Of a stretch of DNA of 49,655 nt, positions 10,907 through 20,137 are shown piece by piece. The translations under genes were made by a program, and so were the position numbers. This DNA is from JAURVT01 sp049059935 (GTDB lineage Bacteria; Actinomycetota; Actinomycetes; Propionibacteriales; Nocardioidaceae): positions 1 to 49,655 of the forward strand of contig NZ_JBMGQR010000026.1 in the NCBI RefSeq assembly GCF_049059935.1, in the 5' to 3' direction. The notes beneath the pieces were generated by a model. That model was not told the DNA's origin, did not search any database, and saw only the letters and a program-made list of their open reading frames with translations. The stretch's first letter is position 1; the number at the start of each line of letters is the position of its first letter.

Positions 10907-13900
10907 TTGACCATCCAGGACCGCACCGGTCTGGTCGCGTACTACTACCGGGACCTGCCCGCGAGCGAGCTCGCCGCGGAGTCGCCGGACGAGCTGGAGG
11001 CGGCGGCCCTGAGCCACCGCAGCCTGGCGTCGGCGTGCCCGCAGGGCTCCTCGCTCGTGCGCGCGTTCACGCCCAGCGTCGAGGACGACGGCTGGAACGC
11101 GGGCGGCCACATCGTCGTCGAGGTCGTCACGGCCGACCGCCCGTTCCTGGTCGACTCGGTGACGTCGTTCCTCGTCGAGCACGGGTACGGCATCGACCGG
11201 ATCGTCCACCCCCAGCTGCTCGTCACCCGCGACGCCGACGGCACGCTGGTCGACGTCCGCGTGCCCGACCCGTCCGAGCCGGCGCGCGCCGAGCGCGACG
11301 GCCTCACCGACGTCCGCGAGTCGTGGATCCACGTCGACCTCGACTCCTCGAGCGACCCCGAGGTCTACGCGACGATCGAGCAGGGCCTGCGCGACGTCCT
11401 GCGCGACGTCGAGGAGGTGACGCAGGACTGGCGGCCGATGACCGCCCGGGCGCTCGAGCTGGCCGACGCCCTGCACGAGCCGACGCCCGGGGTCCCCGCC
11501 GACGAGGTGGACGAGGCGCGCGAGCTGCTGGCCTGGCTCGCCGACGGCCACTTCACCTTCATGGGCTACCGCGACTACGCCATCGACGACTCCGGCGGCG
11601 CGGGCGTCATGCGCGTCGTGCCCGACACCGGCCTGGGCCTGCTGCGCAGCGACCGCATCGTGTCGAGCGAGGCCGGCAGCGAGGCCGCCGCCGCTGCCGC
11701 GCGCACGAGCGACCGCTCGCTGCTCATCGTCACCAAGGCCGACACCCGCTCCACCGTCCACCGCCCGGTCTACCTCGACCGGATCGGCATCCGCACCTAC
11801 GACGAGTCGGGCACCGTGGTGGGGGAGCACCGGTTCCTGGGGCTGTTCACCTCGTCGGCCTACGCCGAGAGCGTGCTGCGCGTCCCCGTGCTCGGACGCC
11901 GCACCCGCGCCGTGCTCGAGCACCTGCGCTGGGACCCGGCGAGCTACAACGGCAAGGCGCTGGTCGACCTCCTCGAGGGCTACCCGCGTGACGAGCTGTT
12001 CAGCGCGCGCGTGCCCGAGCTGGCCGAGATCGCCACCGACCTGCTCAACTCCCGCGACCGCCGCCAGGTGCGCTCGTTCGTGCGCCGCGACGAGCTCGGC
12101 CGCTTCCTGTCCTGCCTGGTCTACCTCCCGCGCGACCGGTACACGACCACGGTCCGGCTGCGCATGCAGGCGCTGCTCGCCGACGTCGCGGGCGAGGACG
12201 CCAGCGTCGAGTACACCGCACTGGTCAGCGACCAGCTGCTCGCGCGCCTGCACTTCGTCGTGCGTCCCGCAGGTGGCGGCACCGTCGCCGATCCCGACCA
12301 CGACCTGCTGCAGGCGCGTCTCGTCGACGCCGCCCGCACCTGGGACGACGACTTCTCCACCGCCATCGATGACGTCTTCGGGCAGGCCGCCACCACCGAG
12401 GCGCTCCAGACGTACGCCGGCGCGTTCCCCGAGGCGTACAAGGAGGACTTCACCGCATCGGTGGCCGTGCGCGACCTGCAGTGGCTCGAGTCGCTCGCGG
12501 CCGGCACCATCGCGCTGAAGTTCCGCCGCTCGTCCACCGACGACCAGGCCAGCGGCCGGATCAAGATCTACCGCCACGGACAGGCGCTGTCCCTCGCCGA
12601 CGTGCTGCCCGTGTTCACCTCGCTCGGCGTCGACGTCGTCGACGAGCGTCCGTACCGGATCTCGGTCGGCTCGGAGGAGGCCTGGGTCTACGACTTCGGC
12701 CTGCACTACGAGGGACGCGTCACCGACGCCGTCCTCGGCGAGTTCCAGAACGCGTTCGTCGCGTGCTGGGGCGGCGCGGCCGAGGCCGACGGCTTCAACC
12801 GCCTGGTGCTCGGCGCCGGCCTCACCTGGCGCCAGGTCGTGGTGCTCCGCACGTACGCCAAGTACCTGCGTCAGGCGGGCTCGCCGTTCAGCCAGGACTA
12901 CCAGGAGCGCGCGCTGCTCGACAACGGCGACATCGCCCGCCTGGTGGTGCAGCTGTTCGAGACCCGCTTCGACCCCGACGGCGGCACCCGCGAGGAGCGC
13001 ACCGAGCGCTCGACGGCCATCGAGAAGTCGATCACCGCCGCGCTCGACGAGGTGGCCAGCCTGGACGCCGACCGCATCCTGCGCTCGTTCGTCGGCCTCG
13101 TGCGCGCCACGCTGCGCACGAACTTCTACCAGCAGGACGAGGACGGCCGTCCGAAGTCGTACGTCTCGGTCAAGCTCGACGCCCGCTCGATCGACGACCT
13201 CCCCGAGCCGCGGCCCCGCTTCGAGATCTTCTGCTACTCGCCGCGCGTCGAGGGCGTCCACCTACGGTTCGGCCCCGTCGCCCGCGGCGGCCTGCGCTGG
13301 TCGGACCGTCGCGAGGACTTCCGCACCGAGATCCTCGGCCTGGTCAAGGCGCAGATGGTCAAGAACACCGTGATCGTGCCGGTGGGCTCCAAGGGCGGCT
13401 TCTACTGCAAGCGGCTGCCCGACCCGGCCGTCGACCGCGAGGCCTGGCTGGCCGAGGGCGTCGCCTGCTACCGGACCTTCATCTCCTCGCTGCTCGACAT
13501 CACGGACGACCGGCGCGGCACGCAGACCGTCCCGCCCGAGCGCGTCGTGCGCTGGGACGGCGACGACTCCTACCTCGTGGTCGCCGCCGACAAGGGCACC
13601 GCGACGTTCTCCGACATCGCCAACGGCGTCTCGGCCGACTACGGCTTCTGGCTCGGCGACGCCTTCGCGTCCGGCGGGTCGATCGGCTACGACCACAAGG
13701 CCATGGGCATCACGGCCCGTGGCGCGTGGGAGTCGGTCAAGCGGCACTTCCGCGAGATGGGCGTCGACTGCCAGAACCAGGACTTCACCTGCGTCGGCGT
13801 CGGTGACATGTCGGGCGACGTGTTCGGCAACGGCATGCTGCTGTCGCGGCACACCCGCCTGGTGGCGGCGTTCGACCACCGGCACGTCTTCCTCGACCCG

Positions 13901-15676
13901 AACCCGGACGCCGCGACGTCGTTCGCCGAGCGGGAGCGCATGTTCGCCCTGCCCCGCTCGAGCTGGGCCGACTACGACACGTCGCTGATCTCCGAGGGCG
14001 GCGGCGTCTACCCGCGCACCGCCAAGAGCATCCCGGTCTCGCCGCAGGTGCGCGAGGCGCTCGGCCTCACCCCGGGGGTCACCCGGCTCAGCCCCGCCGA
14101 GCTGCTGACGGCGGTGCTGAAGGCGCCGGTCGACCTGCTCTGGAACGGCGGCATCGGCACCTACGTCAAGGCGAGCACCGAGACCCACGAGCAGGTGGGC
14201 GACAAGGCCAACAACGCGATCCGCGTGAACGGCGCCGACCTGCGCGTGCGCTGCGTCGGCGAGGGCGGCAACCTCGGGCTCACCCAGCTGGGACGCATCG
14301 AGTACGCGGCGTCGGGCGGACGGATCGACACCGACTTCATCGACAACTCCGCCGGCGTCGACACCTCCGACCACGAGGTGAACATCAAGATCCTGCTCGA
14401 CCGCGTCGTCGAGTCCGGCGAGCTGGACGTCGAGGGGCGCAACGAGCTGCTCCCTACCATGACCGACGAGGTCGCCGGGCTGGTGCTCGCGCACAACTAC
14501 GACCAGAACATCGCTCTGGCCAACTCGCAGGCCAACTCGAGCAGCCTGGTGCACGCCCACGAGGACTGGATCCGGGCGCTCGAGCGCGAGGGGCACCTCG
14601 ACCGCGAGATCGAGTTCCTGCCCGAGGACGAGGTGATCGACCAGCGCCGCGCCGAGGGCAAGGGCCTCACCACGCCCGAGCTCGCGGTGCTGCTCGCCTA
14701 CACCAAGATCGTGCTCGCCGACGAGCTGCTCGCCTCGGGCATCGCCGACGACCCGTTCTTCCGCGGCGAGCTGTACTCGTACTTCCCGAGCGCCATCCAG
14801 CACCGCTACCGGGCGGCGATCGACGAGCACCCGCTGCGCCGCGAGATCGTCGTGACGCGCATCGTCAACCAGCTGGTCGACTCCGCGGGCATCACGTTCT
14901 ACCACCGGCTCCGCTCCGAGACCGGGGCCTCGATCGACGAGCTCGCCCGCGCCCACGCGGTCGCGCGCGAGATCTACGGGACCCAGGCCCTCAGCGACGA
15001 CGTCGACGCCCTCGACAACCAGGTGGCGGCCGACGTCCAGACTCAGGTGCGCCTGGCGCTCCGCACGCTCGACGAGCGGGTGACGCGGTGGTTGGTCAAC
15101 AACCAGCGCGACGTCGACGCCGAGCAGATCGTCGACTACTTCGGCACTACCGTGCAGCGGGTGGTCGCGGCGATGCCGCGGGTGCTCGTGGGGCGTCAGC
15201 GCGAGGCGTTCGACGCGTCGGTCGCGGGGTACGTCGAGGCCGGTCTGCCCGACGACATCGCGCACCGGGCGGCCAGCGTCGGCCCGGCCTACTCGGCGAT
15301 GGGCATCGCGCACCTCGCGCACGACCGCGGGCTCGACCCCGAGCTGGTCGCGGCGGTGCACGTCCGCGTCGGCGAGGCGCTGGGGCTCGACCTGTTCTCC
15401 GCCCGCGTGCAGCAGCTGCCGCGTGACGACCGGTGGCGCACGATGGCGCGCGCGTCCCTGCGCGACGAGCTGCACGCCGTCCACGTGTCCTTCGCCGAGC
15501 AGGTGCTCGAGCAGACCGACGGCGACGACGCGCAGGCCCGCGTCGACGCCTGGGTCGAGTCGCACCGCGTCGCGATGGACCGCGCGGCCGACACGCTCGA
15601 CGCGATCTGGGCCGAGGACGAGATCGACCTCGCCCGGCTGTCGGTGGCGCTGCGGGTGGTGCGCGGTCTGCTCTGA
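10907..15676 (+). CDS. gdh: NAD-specific glutamate dehydrogenase, large (180-kDa) type
   Basis: A 1589-residue enzyme that deaminates glutamate to 2-oxoglutarate with NAD+, feeding the TCA cycle. The size (about 1,600 residues) and the catalytic core with ARGGLRWSDRREDFRTEILGLVKAQMVKN and VPVGSKGGFYCK (around residues 800-835) are diagnostic of the Bac_GDH/L-GDH180 family. Long N-terminal regulatory (ACT-like) and C-terminal helical domains flank the core. I prefer the TTG at 10907 because AAGGGG sits six bases upstream and MTIQDRTGLVAYYY follows; an in-frame GTG at 10853 would add 18 residues but has no such site. It is uninterrupted and probably monocistronic; its 3' end converges on the 83-aa gene. 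Confidence 0.95.
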   Translation: MTIQDRTGLVAYYYRDLPASELAAESPDELEAAALSHRSLASACPQGSSLVRAFTPSVEDDGWNAGGHIVVEVVTADRPFLVDSVTSFLVEHGYGIDRIVHPQLLVTRDADGTLVDVRVPDPSEPARAERDGLTDVRESWIHVDLDSSSDPEVYATIEQGLRDVLRDVEEVTQDWRPMTARALELADALHEPTPGVPADEVDEARELLAWLADGHFTFMGYRDYAIDDSGGAGVMRVVPDTGLGLLRSDRIVSSEAGSEAAAAAARTSDRSLLIVTKADTRSTVHRPVYLDRIGIRTYDESGTVVGEHRFLGLFTSSAYAESVLRVPVLGRRTRAVLEHLRWDPASYNGKALVDLLEGYPRDELFSARVPELAEIATDLLNSRDRRQVRSFVRRDELGRFLSCLVYLPRDRYTTTVRLRMQALLADVAGEDASVEYTALVSDQLLARLHFVVRPAGGGTVADPDHDLLQARLVDAARTWDDDFSTAIDDVFGQAATTEALQTYAGAFPEAYKEDFTASVAVRDLQWLESLAAGTIALKFRRSSTDDQASGRIKIYRHGQALSLADVLPVFTSLGVDVVDERPYRISVGSEEAWVYDFGLHYEGRVTDAVLGEFQNAFVACWGGAAEADGFNRLVLGAGLTWRQVVVLRTYAKYLRQAGSPFSQDYQERALLDNGDIARLVVQLFETRFDPDGGTREERTERSTAIEKSITAALDEVASLDADRILRSFVGLVRATLRTNFYQQDEDGRPKSYVSVKLDARSIDDLPEPRPRFEIFCYSPRVEGVHLRFGPVARGGLRWSDRREDFRTEILGLVKAQMVKNTVIVPVGSKGGFYCKRLPDPAVDREAWLAEGVACYRTFISSLLDITDDRRGTQTVPPERVVRWDGDDSYLVVAADKGTATFSDIANGVSADYGFWLGDAFASGGSIGYDHKAMGITARGAWESVKRHFREMGVDCQNQDFTCVGVGDMSGDVFGNGMLLSRHTRLVAAFDHRHVFLDPNPDAATSFAERERMFALPRSSWADYDTSLISEGGGVYPRTAKSIPVSPQVREALGLTPGVTRLSPAELLTAVLKAPVDLLWNGGIGTYVKASTETHEQVGDKANNAIRVNGADLRVRCVGEGGNLGLTQLGRIEYAASGGRIDTDFIDNSAGVDTSDHEVNIKILLDRVVESGELDVEGRNELLPTMTDEVAGLVLAHNYDQNIALANSQANSSSLVHAHEDWIRALEREGHLDREIEFLPEDEVIDQRRAEGKGLTTPELAVLLAYTKIVLADELLASGIADDPFFRGELYSYFPSAIQHRYRAAIDEHPLRREIVVTRIVNQLVDSAGITFYHRLRSETGASIDELARAHAVAREIYGTQALSDDVDALDNQVAADVQTQVRLALRTLDERVTRWLVNNQRDVDAEQIVDYFGTTVQRVVAAMPRVLVGRQREAFDASVAGYVEAGLPDDIAHRAASVGPAYSAMGIAHLAHDRGLDPELVAAVHVRVGEALGLDLFSARVQQLPRDDRWRTMARASLRDELHAVHVSFAEQVLEQTDGDDAQARVDAWVESHRVAMDRAADTLDAIWAEDEIDLARLSVALRVVRGLL

Positions 15677-15682
15677 GCGTCG

Positions 15683-15934
15683 TCAGGCGGCGCCGACCGG
15701 CCGCAGGTGCCCGGCGGCGACCCACCGCACCACGAGCGACTCCGAGCCGGCGGGCACGAACGCGACCAGCGCCCACCAGCCGTCGTTCTGGCGCCGCCAC
15801 GAGACGACCAGACCCGGGTAGGGGTCGAGGTCGGCCCGTGACGACTCCTTGACGAGCACGTGCCGCACCCGCGGCACCACGGGCTCGTGCGACGGCTTCG
15901 CCGCCTGCTGCCCGTAGCGCCGGTTGCTGCCCAC
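15683..15934 (-). CDS. Small protein of unknown function under a LexA box
   Basis: An 83-residue basic protein with no family that I recognise. Residues 1-20 are polar (RRYGQQAAKPSHEP). The rest has RVRHVLVKESS and YPGLVVSWRRQNDGWWALVAFVPAGSESLVVRWVAAGHLRPV, which reads as a small beta-rich domain with several Trp residues. There is no signal peptide or membrane segment. A perfect LexA box (15947-15962) directly abuts a TACAGT -10 element six bases before the GTG start, so it should be repressed by LexA and induced by DNA damage from a leaderless mRNA. It converges with the glutamate dehydrogenase gene. Coding is supported by codon usage and the promoter geometry. Confidence 0.72.
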   Translation of the reverse strand: MGSNRRYGQQAAKPSHEPVVPRVRHVLVKESSRADLDPYPGLVVSWRRQNDGWWALVAFVPAGSESLVVRWVAAGHLRPVGAA

Positions 15935-15940
15935 CGTGGC

Positions 15941-15946
15941 ACTGTA
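15941..15946 (-). promoter_or_regulatory. -10 element of the SOS-controlled gene
   Basis: TACAGT on the minus strand ends six bases before the GTG at 15934 and directly abuts the LexA box. Confidence 0.6.
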
Positions 15947-15962
15947 TCGAACAGGTGTTCGA
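15947..15962. promoter_or_regulatory. LexA (SOS) box, perfect actinobacterial consensus
   Basis: TCGAACAGGTGTTCGA matches TCGAAC-N4-GTTCGA with both half-sites intact. It lies between the expected -35 position and the -10 element of the minus-strand 83-aa gene, a classic repressing position. The neighbouring aldo/keto reductase gene ends here, so the 83-aa gene is the only adjacent target. Confidence 0.88.
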
Positions 15963-15979
15963 CATGGTGGGCAACCGGG

Positions 15980-16984
<1,005 letters not shown>

Positions 16985-17000
16985 GCCTCCACCGTGGACC

Positions 17001-17016
17001 TTCGAGTGCGGTCGAA
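17001..17016. promoter_or_regulatory. Putative MerR-type operator upstream of aldo/keto reductase gene
   Basis: TTCGAGTGCGGTCGAA is an inverted repeat (TTCGA-N6-TCGAA). It lies in the 45-base gap between the reductase start and the end of the regulator gene. A second copy stands before the regulator itself. Confidence 0.65.
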
Positions 17017-17029
17017 CGCAAGCCCAGTG

Positions 17030-17425
17030 TCAGGACGGGGTGCCGACGCGGTCCTCGTAGATGCCGATCTTGCGGTTGATGGCCCCGAGGTGCTCGGTGA
17101 CCTCGTTGAGCTGCGCGAGCACCCGGTCGCGGTGCGCGTGCAGGATGCCGAGGCGCTCGGCCTCGTTGCCGTCGCCCTTGCGGCACAGGTCGGCGTACGC
17201 CCGAACCTCGCGGATCGGCATGCCGGTGGCGCGCAGGCGGTTGATCATCTCGATCCACTGCATGTCGGCCGGCCCGTAGGCGCGGCGCCCGGCGGCGGTC
17301 CGTGCGACCGGGCCGAGCAGCAGCCCGTCGCGCTCGTAGTAGCGCAGCGTGTGGGTGGTCAGACCGGTGCGCTCGGCGGCCTCGGCGATGGAGAGCGTCT
17401 GGTCGGTGGCGTCGATCGTGGTCAT
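17030..17425 (-). CDS. MerR-family transcriptional regulator
   Basis: A 131-residue regulator. The N-terminal HTH reads LSIAEAAERTGLTTHTLRYYERDGLLLGPVARTAAGRRAYGPADMQWIEMINRLRATGMPIREVRAYADL, the standard MerR pattern. A dimerisation coiled coil follows (HRDRVLAQLNEVTEHLGAINRKIGIYE). There is only one Cys and no metal-binding loop, so it is of the non-metal type that senses small molecules or stress through a short C-terminus. It is transcribed in the same direction as the adjacent aldo/keto reductase. Perfect dyads of matching sequence stand 17 bases before each start codon, which predicts autoregulation and control of the reductase. Confidence 0.93.
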   Translation of the reverse strand: MTTIDATDQTLSIAEAAERTGLTTHTLRYYERDGLLLGPVARTAAGRRAYGPADMQWIEMINRLRATGMPIREVRAYADLCRKGDGNEAERLGILHAHRDRVLAQLNEVTEHLGAINRKIGIYEDRVGTPS

Positions 17426-17440
17426 CTGTCCAGTGTGCGG

Positions 17441-17458
17441 GTTCGAGCGCGCTCGAAC
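17441..17458. promoter_or_regulatory. Perfect 18-bp palindrome, putative operator of the merR-type gene
   Basis: GTTCGAGCGCGCTCGAAC is fully self-complementary. It starts 16-17 bases before the regulator ATG and upstream of a CACACT -10-like hexamer that ends six bases before that ATG. Its core TTCGA-N6-TCGAA equals the dyad before the aldo/keto reductase. Confidence 0.72.
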
Positions 17459-17491
17459 ACGAACGAAGGGCCGGACGTCACACGCCGGGCG

Positions 17492-17962
17492 TCAGCGGTT
17501 GAGCCTCCACAGCGTCGCGCTCAGGAACGTCGCGAACCCGCACCACCCGGCGTACGGCACCAGCGCGACCGCGGCCCGCGGGCTGGCGTCGCGACTGCGC
17601 CGGGCGAGGTCGGCGCTGCTGGCCGCCAGCGCACCCGCCGCGACGACCGCCGCCGGCAGCTGCCGGGCCTTGAAGAACGTCCACGTCCAGCCGGCGTTCA
17701 GCACGAGGTTGAGCGCCAGGGCCCGCTGGTACGCCGCCCGCTCCCGCGGCCGGTGCATCTGCTCCAGCGTGGCGGCGGTGCTGACCGCGATGTCGGCGTA
17801 CAGCGCGGTCCACACCACCGGGAAGGCCGCGCCGGGCGGCTGGAACGCCGGCTTGCGCAGCCGGCGGAACCACGGGTCGTCGGCTCCGGACCCGGCGAGC
17901 CCACCCACCACGGCGGTGGCGGTGACGGCGGTGGCGGTGGCGGCGAGGCGCTTGGCGAACAT
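17492..17962 (-). CDS. TspO/MBR-family membrane protein
   Basis: A 156-residue integral membrane protein of the tryptophan-rich sensory/TspO family, which binds porphyrins and other hydrophobic ligands. Five hydrophobic segments fit the family. Conserved landmarks are WFRRLRKPAFQPPGAAFPVVWTALY, ALALNLVLNAGWTWTFF and VPYAGWCGFATFLSATLWRLN. The N-terminal helix (AATATAVTATAVVGGLAG) is Ala/Thr-rich. The ATG at 17962 is the only sensible start; a CAGGCT -10-like hexamer lies six bases upstream, so it may be leaderless. It is downstream of the glycolipid-binding-like gene on the same strand. Ligand and role here are unknown. Confidence 0.9.
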   Translation of the reverse strand: MFAKRLAATATAVTATAVVGGLAGSGADDPWFRRLRKPAFQPPGAAFPVVWTALYADIAVSTAATLEQMHRPRERAAYQRALALNLVLNAGWTWTFFKARQLPAAVVAAGALAASSADLARRSRDASPRAAVALVPYAGWCGFATFLSATLWRLNR

Positions 17963-18006
17963 GGCACGAGCCTGACTCGGCCTCCCGCTTCCCGCCACCC
18001 GGCGGC

Positions 18007-18579
18007 CTAGAGGTGGCGCGCGGCGAGCCCGGGGTAGTCGACCACCAGGCCGTGGCGGTCGTAGGTCAGGTCGCAGGCGACGCCGAACGTCGCGGACTCG
18101 TACGCGAACCGCGTGCCGGCGTCGTCGAGCCGCCGGTAGGTCTGCTCGATCGACTCCACGCGCAGGTCGTCGGCGCGCACGAAGACCGCCGGTGCCGCGC
18201 GGGGCGTCCCGGCCTCGAGCGCGAGCCGGTGCACCGGCAGCGTGTTGGTGACCGCCGAGGACTCGAGGTCGACGTCGACGTACCCGTCGAGGTCGGGGCG
18301 CCTCTCCCCGTCGACGAGCCAGTGCTGCCCGGTGCGCTCCAGCGTCGTCGACCGGTCTCCGTCGGCACCGGAGCCCGTGACCACGGCCCGCAGCGTGCGC
18401 CAGGCGGGATCGACCTCGACCACGTACCCCACCGACCACGCGACCCCGTCCTCCACCGCCGAGGTGTGGCCGCGCAGGGTGAGCCCGCGGTCGTGGTGGT
18501 CGACGTGCAGCACCTCGAACCCGTCGCGGGCGCCGAGGTGGCGCCACGCCGCCGACCGGGGGAGCGGGTCGTAGGTCAT
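18007..18579 (-). CDS. Putative glycolipid-binding protein (DUF1089-type)
   Basis: A 190-residue soluble protein resembling the putative glycolipid-binding family (DUF1089). Recognisable segments are FEVLHVDHHDRGLTLRGHTSAVEDGVAWSVGYVVEVDPAWRTL, DLDGYVDVDLESSAVTNTLPVHRLAL and C-terminal FGVACDLTYDRHGLVVDYPGLAAR. The pattern is a beta-barrel of alternating short strands. No signal peptide is present, so it is likely cytoplasmic. The ATG at 18579 is supported by a TACCCT -10 element seven bases upstream. The family name rests on structure-based inference elsewhere; the natural ligand is unknown. Confidence 0.82.
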   Translation of the reverse strand: MTYDPLPRSAAWRHLGARDGFEVLHVDHHDRGLTLRGHTSAVEDGVAWSVGYVVEVDPAWRTLRAVVTGSGADGDRSTTLERTGQHWLVDGERRPDLDGYVDVDLESSAVTNTLPVHRLALEAGTPRAAPAVFVRADDLRVESIEQTYRRLDDAGTRFAYESATFGVACDLTYDRHGLVVDYPGLAARHL

Positions 18580-18895
18580 GCGCGAGAGGGTAGCGGCTCC
18601 CACCCGCCGTCCGCGCTCGTCGGACCACCTCGGCCGGGACGTCGAGGTCCGAGTTCTTCCACGCATCGGCGGCTGATGCGTTGGACAACCCTGACCTCGA
18701 CGCGGGCCTCGGGGCGTCGGTGGTGCCGGTCGGTCTCGTCCGCCCGGACGAGCCGTGTTGACGAGCGGTGTGACGGGTGTGAAGTCCTGTGACTCCAACG
18801 CCTGAAGTTGTCCACAGATTGCCGTCGAGGGGGTTTGGGGCCCGGGGTTCCGGGGGACCATCGGTGCCATCCGATCCAGGACCGGGGGTGGACCG
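18580..18895. promoter_or_regulatory. 316-base intergenic region upstream of the tad operon
   Basis: I see no gene here. It holds a TACCCT -10 for the minus-strand neighbour (18587-18592), a hairpin (ACGCATC at 18661-18667 with GATGCGT at 18675-18681), and an 18-bp palindrome CTCGTCCG-cc-CGGACGAG (18735-18752). It also holds TTGACG (18758-18763), three TGTGA repeats (18769, 18778, 18788), and TTGTCCACA (18808-18816), which matches the actinobacterial DnaA-box consensus. Regulation of the tad operon is the likely use; none of the sites has a proven binder. Confidence 0.5.
18735..18752. promoter_or_regulatory. Perfect dyad upstream of the tad operon
   Basis: CTCGTCCG and CGGACGAG are exact inverted copies separated by two bases. 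A TTGACG -35-like hexamer begins six bases later. It is a plausible operator for the downstream pilus genes. Confidence 0.5.
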
Positions 18896-20137
18896 ATGGC
18901 CGTGGTGGACACGAGCGCGCTCGCCGAGCAGGTCCGCGCGCGGGTGCGCGACGAGGGGATCGACCCCGTTCGCCAGGCGCCGCTGGTGCGGCGGATCGCC
19001 GAGCAGGTGGCGCGGGCGCACGACGACCGGAGCCTGACGGGGGCGGTCGCGCCGCTGGACGACGTCGCCGGTGTGGTCGGGTCGCTGGTCGACCGGGTGT
19101 CGGGGTTCGGTCCGCTGCAGGCGCTGCTGGACGACGACTCGGTCGAGGAGATCTGGATCAACGACCCGTCGCGGGTGTTCGTCGCGCGCAGCGGGCGCCA
19201 CGAGCTGACCAACGTCATCCTGACGCCCGACGAGGTGCGCGAGCTGGTCGAGCGGATGCTCAAGTCGAGCGGGCGCCGGCTGGACGTCTCGCAGCCCTTC
19301 GTCGACGCCACCCTGCCGGGCGGTCACCGGCTGCACGTGGTGCTGGAGGGCATCAGCCGAGGGTTCGCCGCGGTCAACATCCGCAAGTTCGTCGCGCGGG
19401 CGCACGGGCTGGACGACCTCGTGGGGCTCGGCTCGTTGCCGCCCCACGCGGCGGCGTTCCTGCACGCGTCGGTCGTCGCGGGCCTCAACGTGGTCGTCAG
19501 CGGCGGCACCCAGGCGGGCAAGACCACCATGCTGAACTGCCTGGCGGCGTCGATCCCGGGCTCGGAGCGGATCGTGTCGGCCGAGGAGGTCTACGAGCTG
19601 CGGTTCGCGCACCCCGACTGGGTGGCGCTCCAGACCCGTCAGGCCGGGCTGGAGGGCACCGGCGAGATCCCGCTGCGCACGCTCGTCAAGGAGTCGTTGC
19701 GGATGCGTCCGTCGCGGGTGGTCGTCGGGGAGGTGCGCGCGGCGGAGTGCCTCGACCTCCTGCTCGCGCTGAACGCGGGTCTGCCCGGCATGGCGAGCAT
19801 CCACGCCAACTCGGCTCGTCAGGCGCTGGTCAAGATGTGCACGTTGCCGCTGCTGGCGGGCGAGAACATCGGCAGCCGGTTCGTGGTGCCGACGGTGGCG
19901 TCGTCGGTGGACCTCGTGGTCCACGTGGCGATGGACGCGCGCGGGCACCGGACGGTGCGGGAGGTCGCGAGCGTCACCGGTCGGGTCGAGAACGACCTGA
20001 TCGAGACCGAGTCGGTGTTCGCGAGCCGCGGCGGCGCGCTCGTCCGCGGGGCCGGGATGCCGGTGCGGAGGGAGCGGTTCGAGCAGGCCGGCATCGACCT
20101 CGACCGTCTCCTCGCCGCGGCGGAGGCGCCGCGATGA
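18896..20137 (+). CDS. tadA: Tad/Flp pilus secretion ATPase (CpaF family)
   Basis: A 413-residue hexameric ATPase that powers Tad (type IVc) pilus assembly. The N-terminal part has FGPLQALLDDDSVEEIWINDPSRVFV, typical of CpaF. Walker A GGTQAGKTT lies near residues 202-210, then SAEEVYELRFAHPDW, a Walker B-region with RVVVGEVRAAE, and the Asp/His-box sequence GMASIHANS. All key motifs are intact. It is the first gene of an operon in which tadA, tadB and tadC overlap by 4 bases. The ATG at 18896 is the only start consistent with the family N-terminus; a weak GGGGG lies upstream. Confidence 0.93.
   Translation: MAVVDTSALAEQVRARVRDEGIDPVRQAPLVRRIAEQVARAHDDRSLTGAVAPLDDVAGVVGSLVDRVSGFGPLQALLDDDSVEEIWINDPSRVFVARSGRHELTNVILTPDEVRELVERMLKSSGRRLDVSQPFVDATLPGGHRLHVVLEGISRGFAAVNIRKFVARAHGLDDLVGLGSLPPHAAAFLHASVVAGLNVVVSGGTQAGKTTMLNCLAASIPGSERIVSAEEVYELRFAHPDWVALQTRQAGLEGTGEIPLRTLVKESLRMRPSRVVVGEVRAAECLDLLLALNAGLPGMASIHANSARQALVKMCTLPLLAGENIGSRFVVPTVASSVDLVVHVAMDARGHRTVREVASVTGRVENDLIETESVFASRGGALVRGAGMPVRRERFEQAGIDLDRLLAAAEAPR

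Noticed and set aside
13262..15565. Long minus-strand open frame opposite the glutamate dehydrogenase gene
   Set aside because: Repetitive Val/Ala/Gly/Asp composition typical of an antisense shadow; no domain recognised.
18808..18816. Replication origin
   Set aside because: A single TTGTCCACA match without a cluster of boxes, AT-rich unwinding region or dnaA/dnaN neighbours is not an origin.
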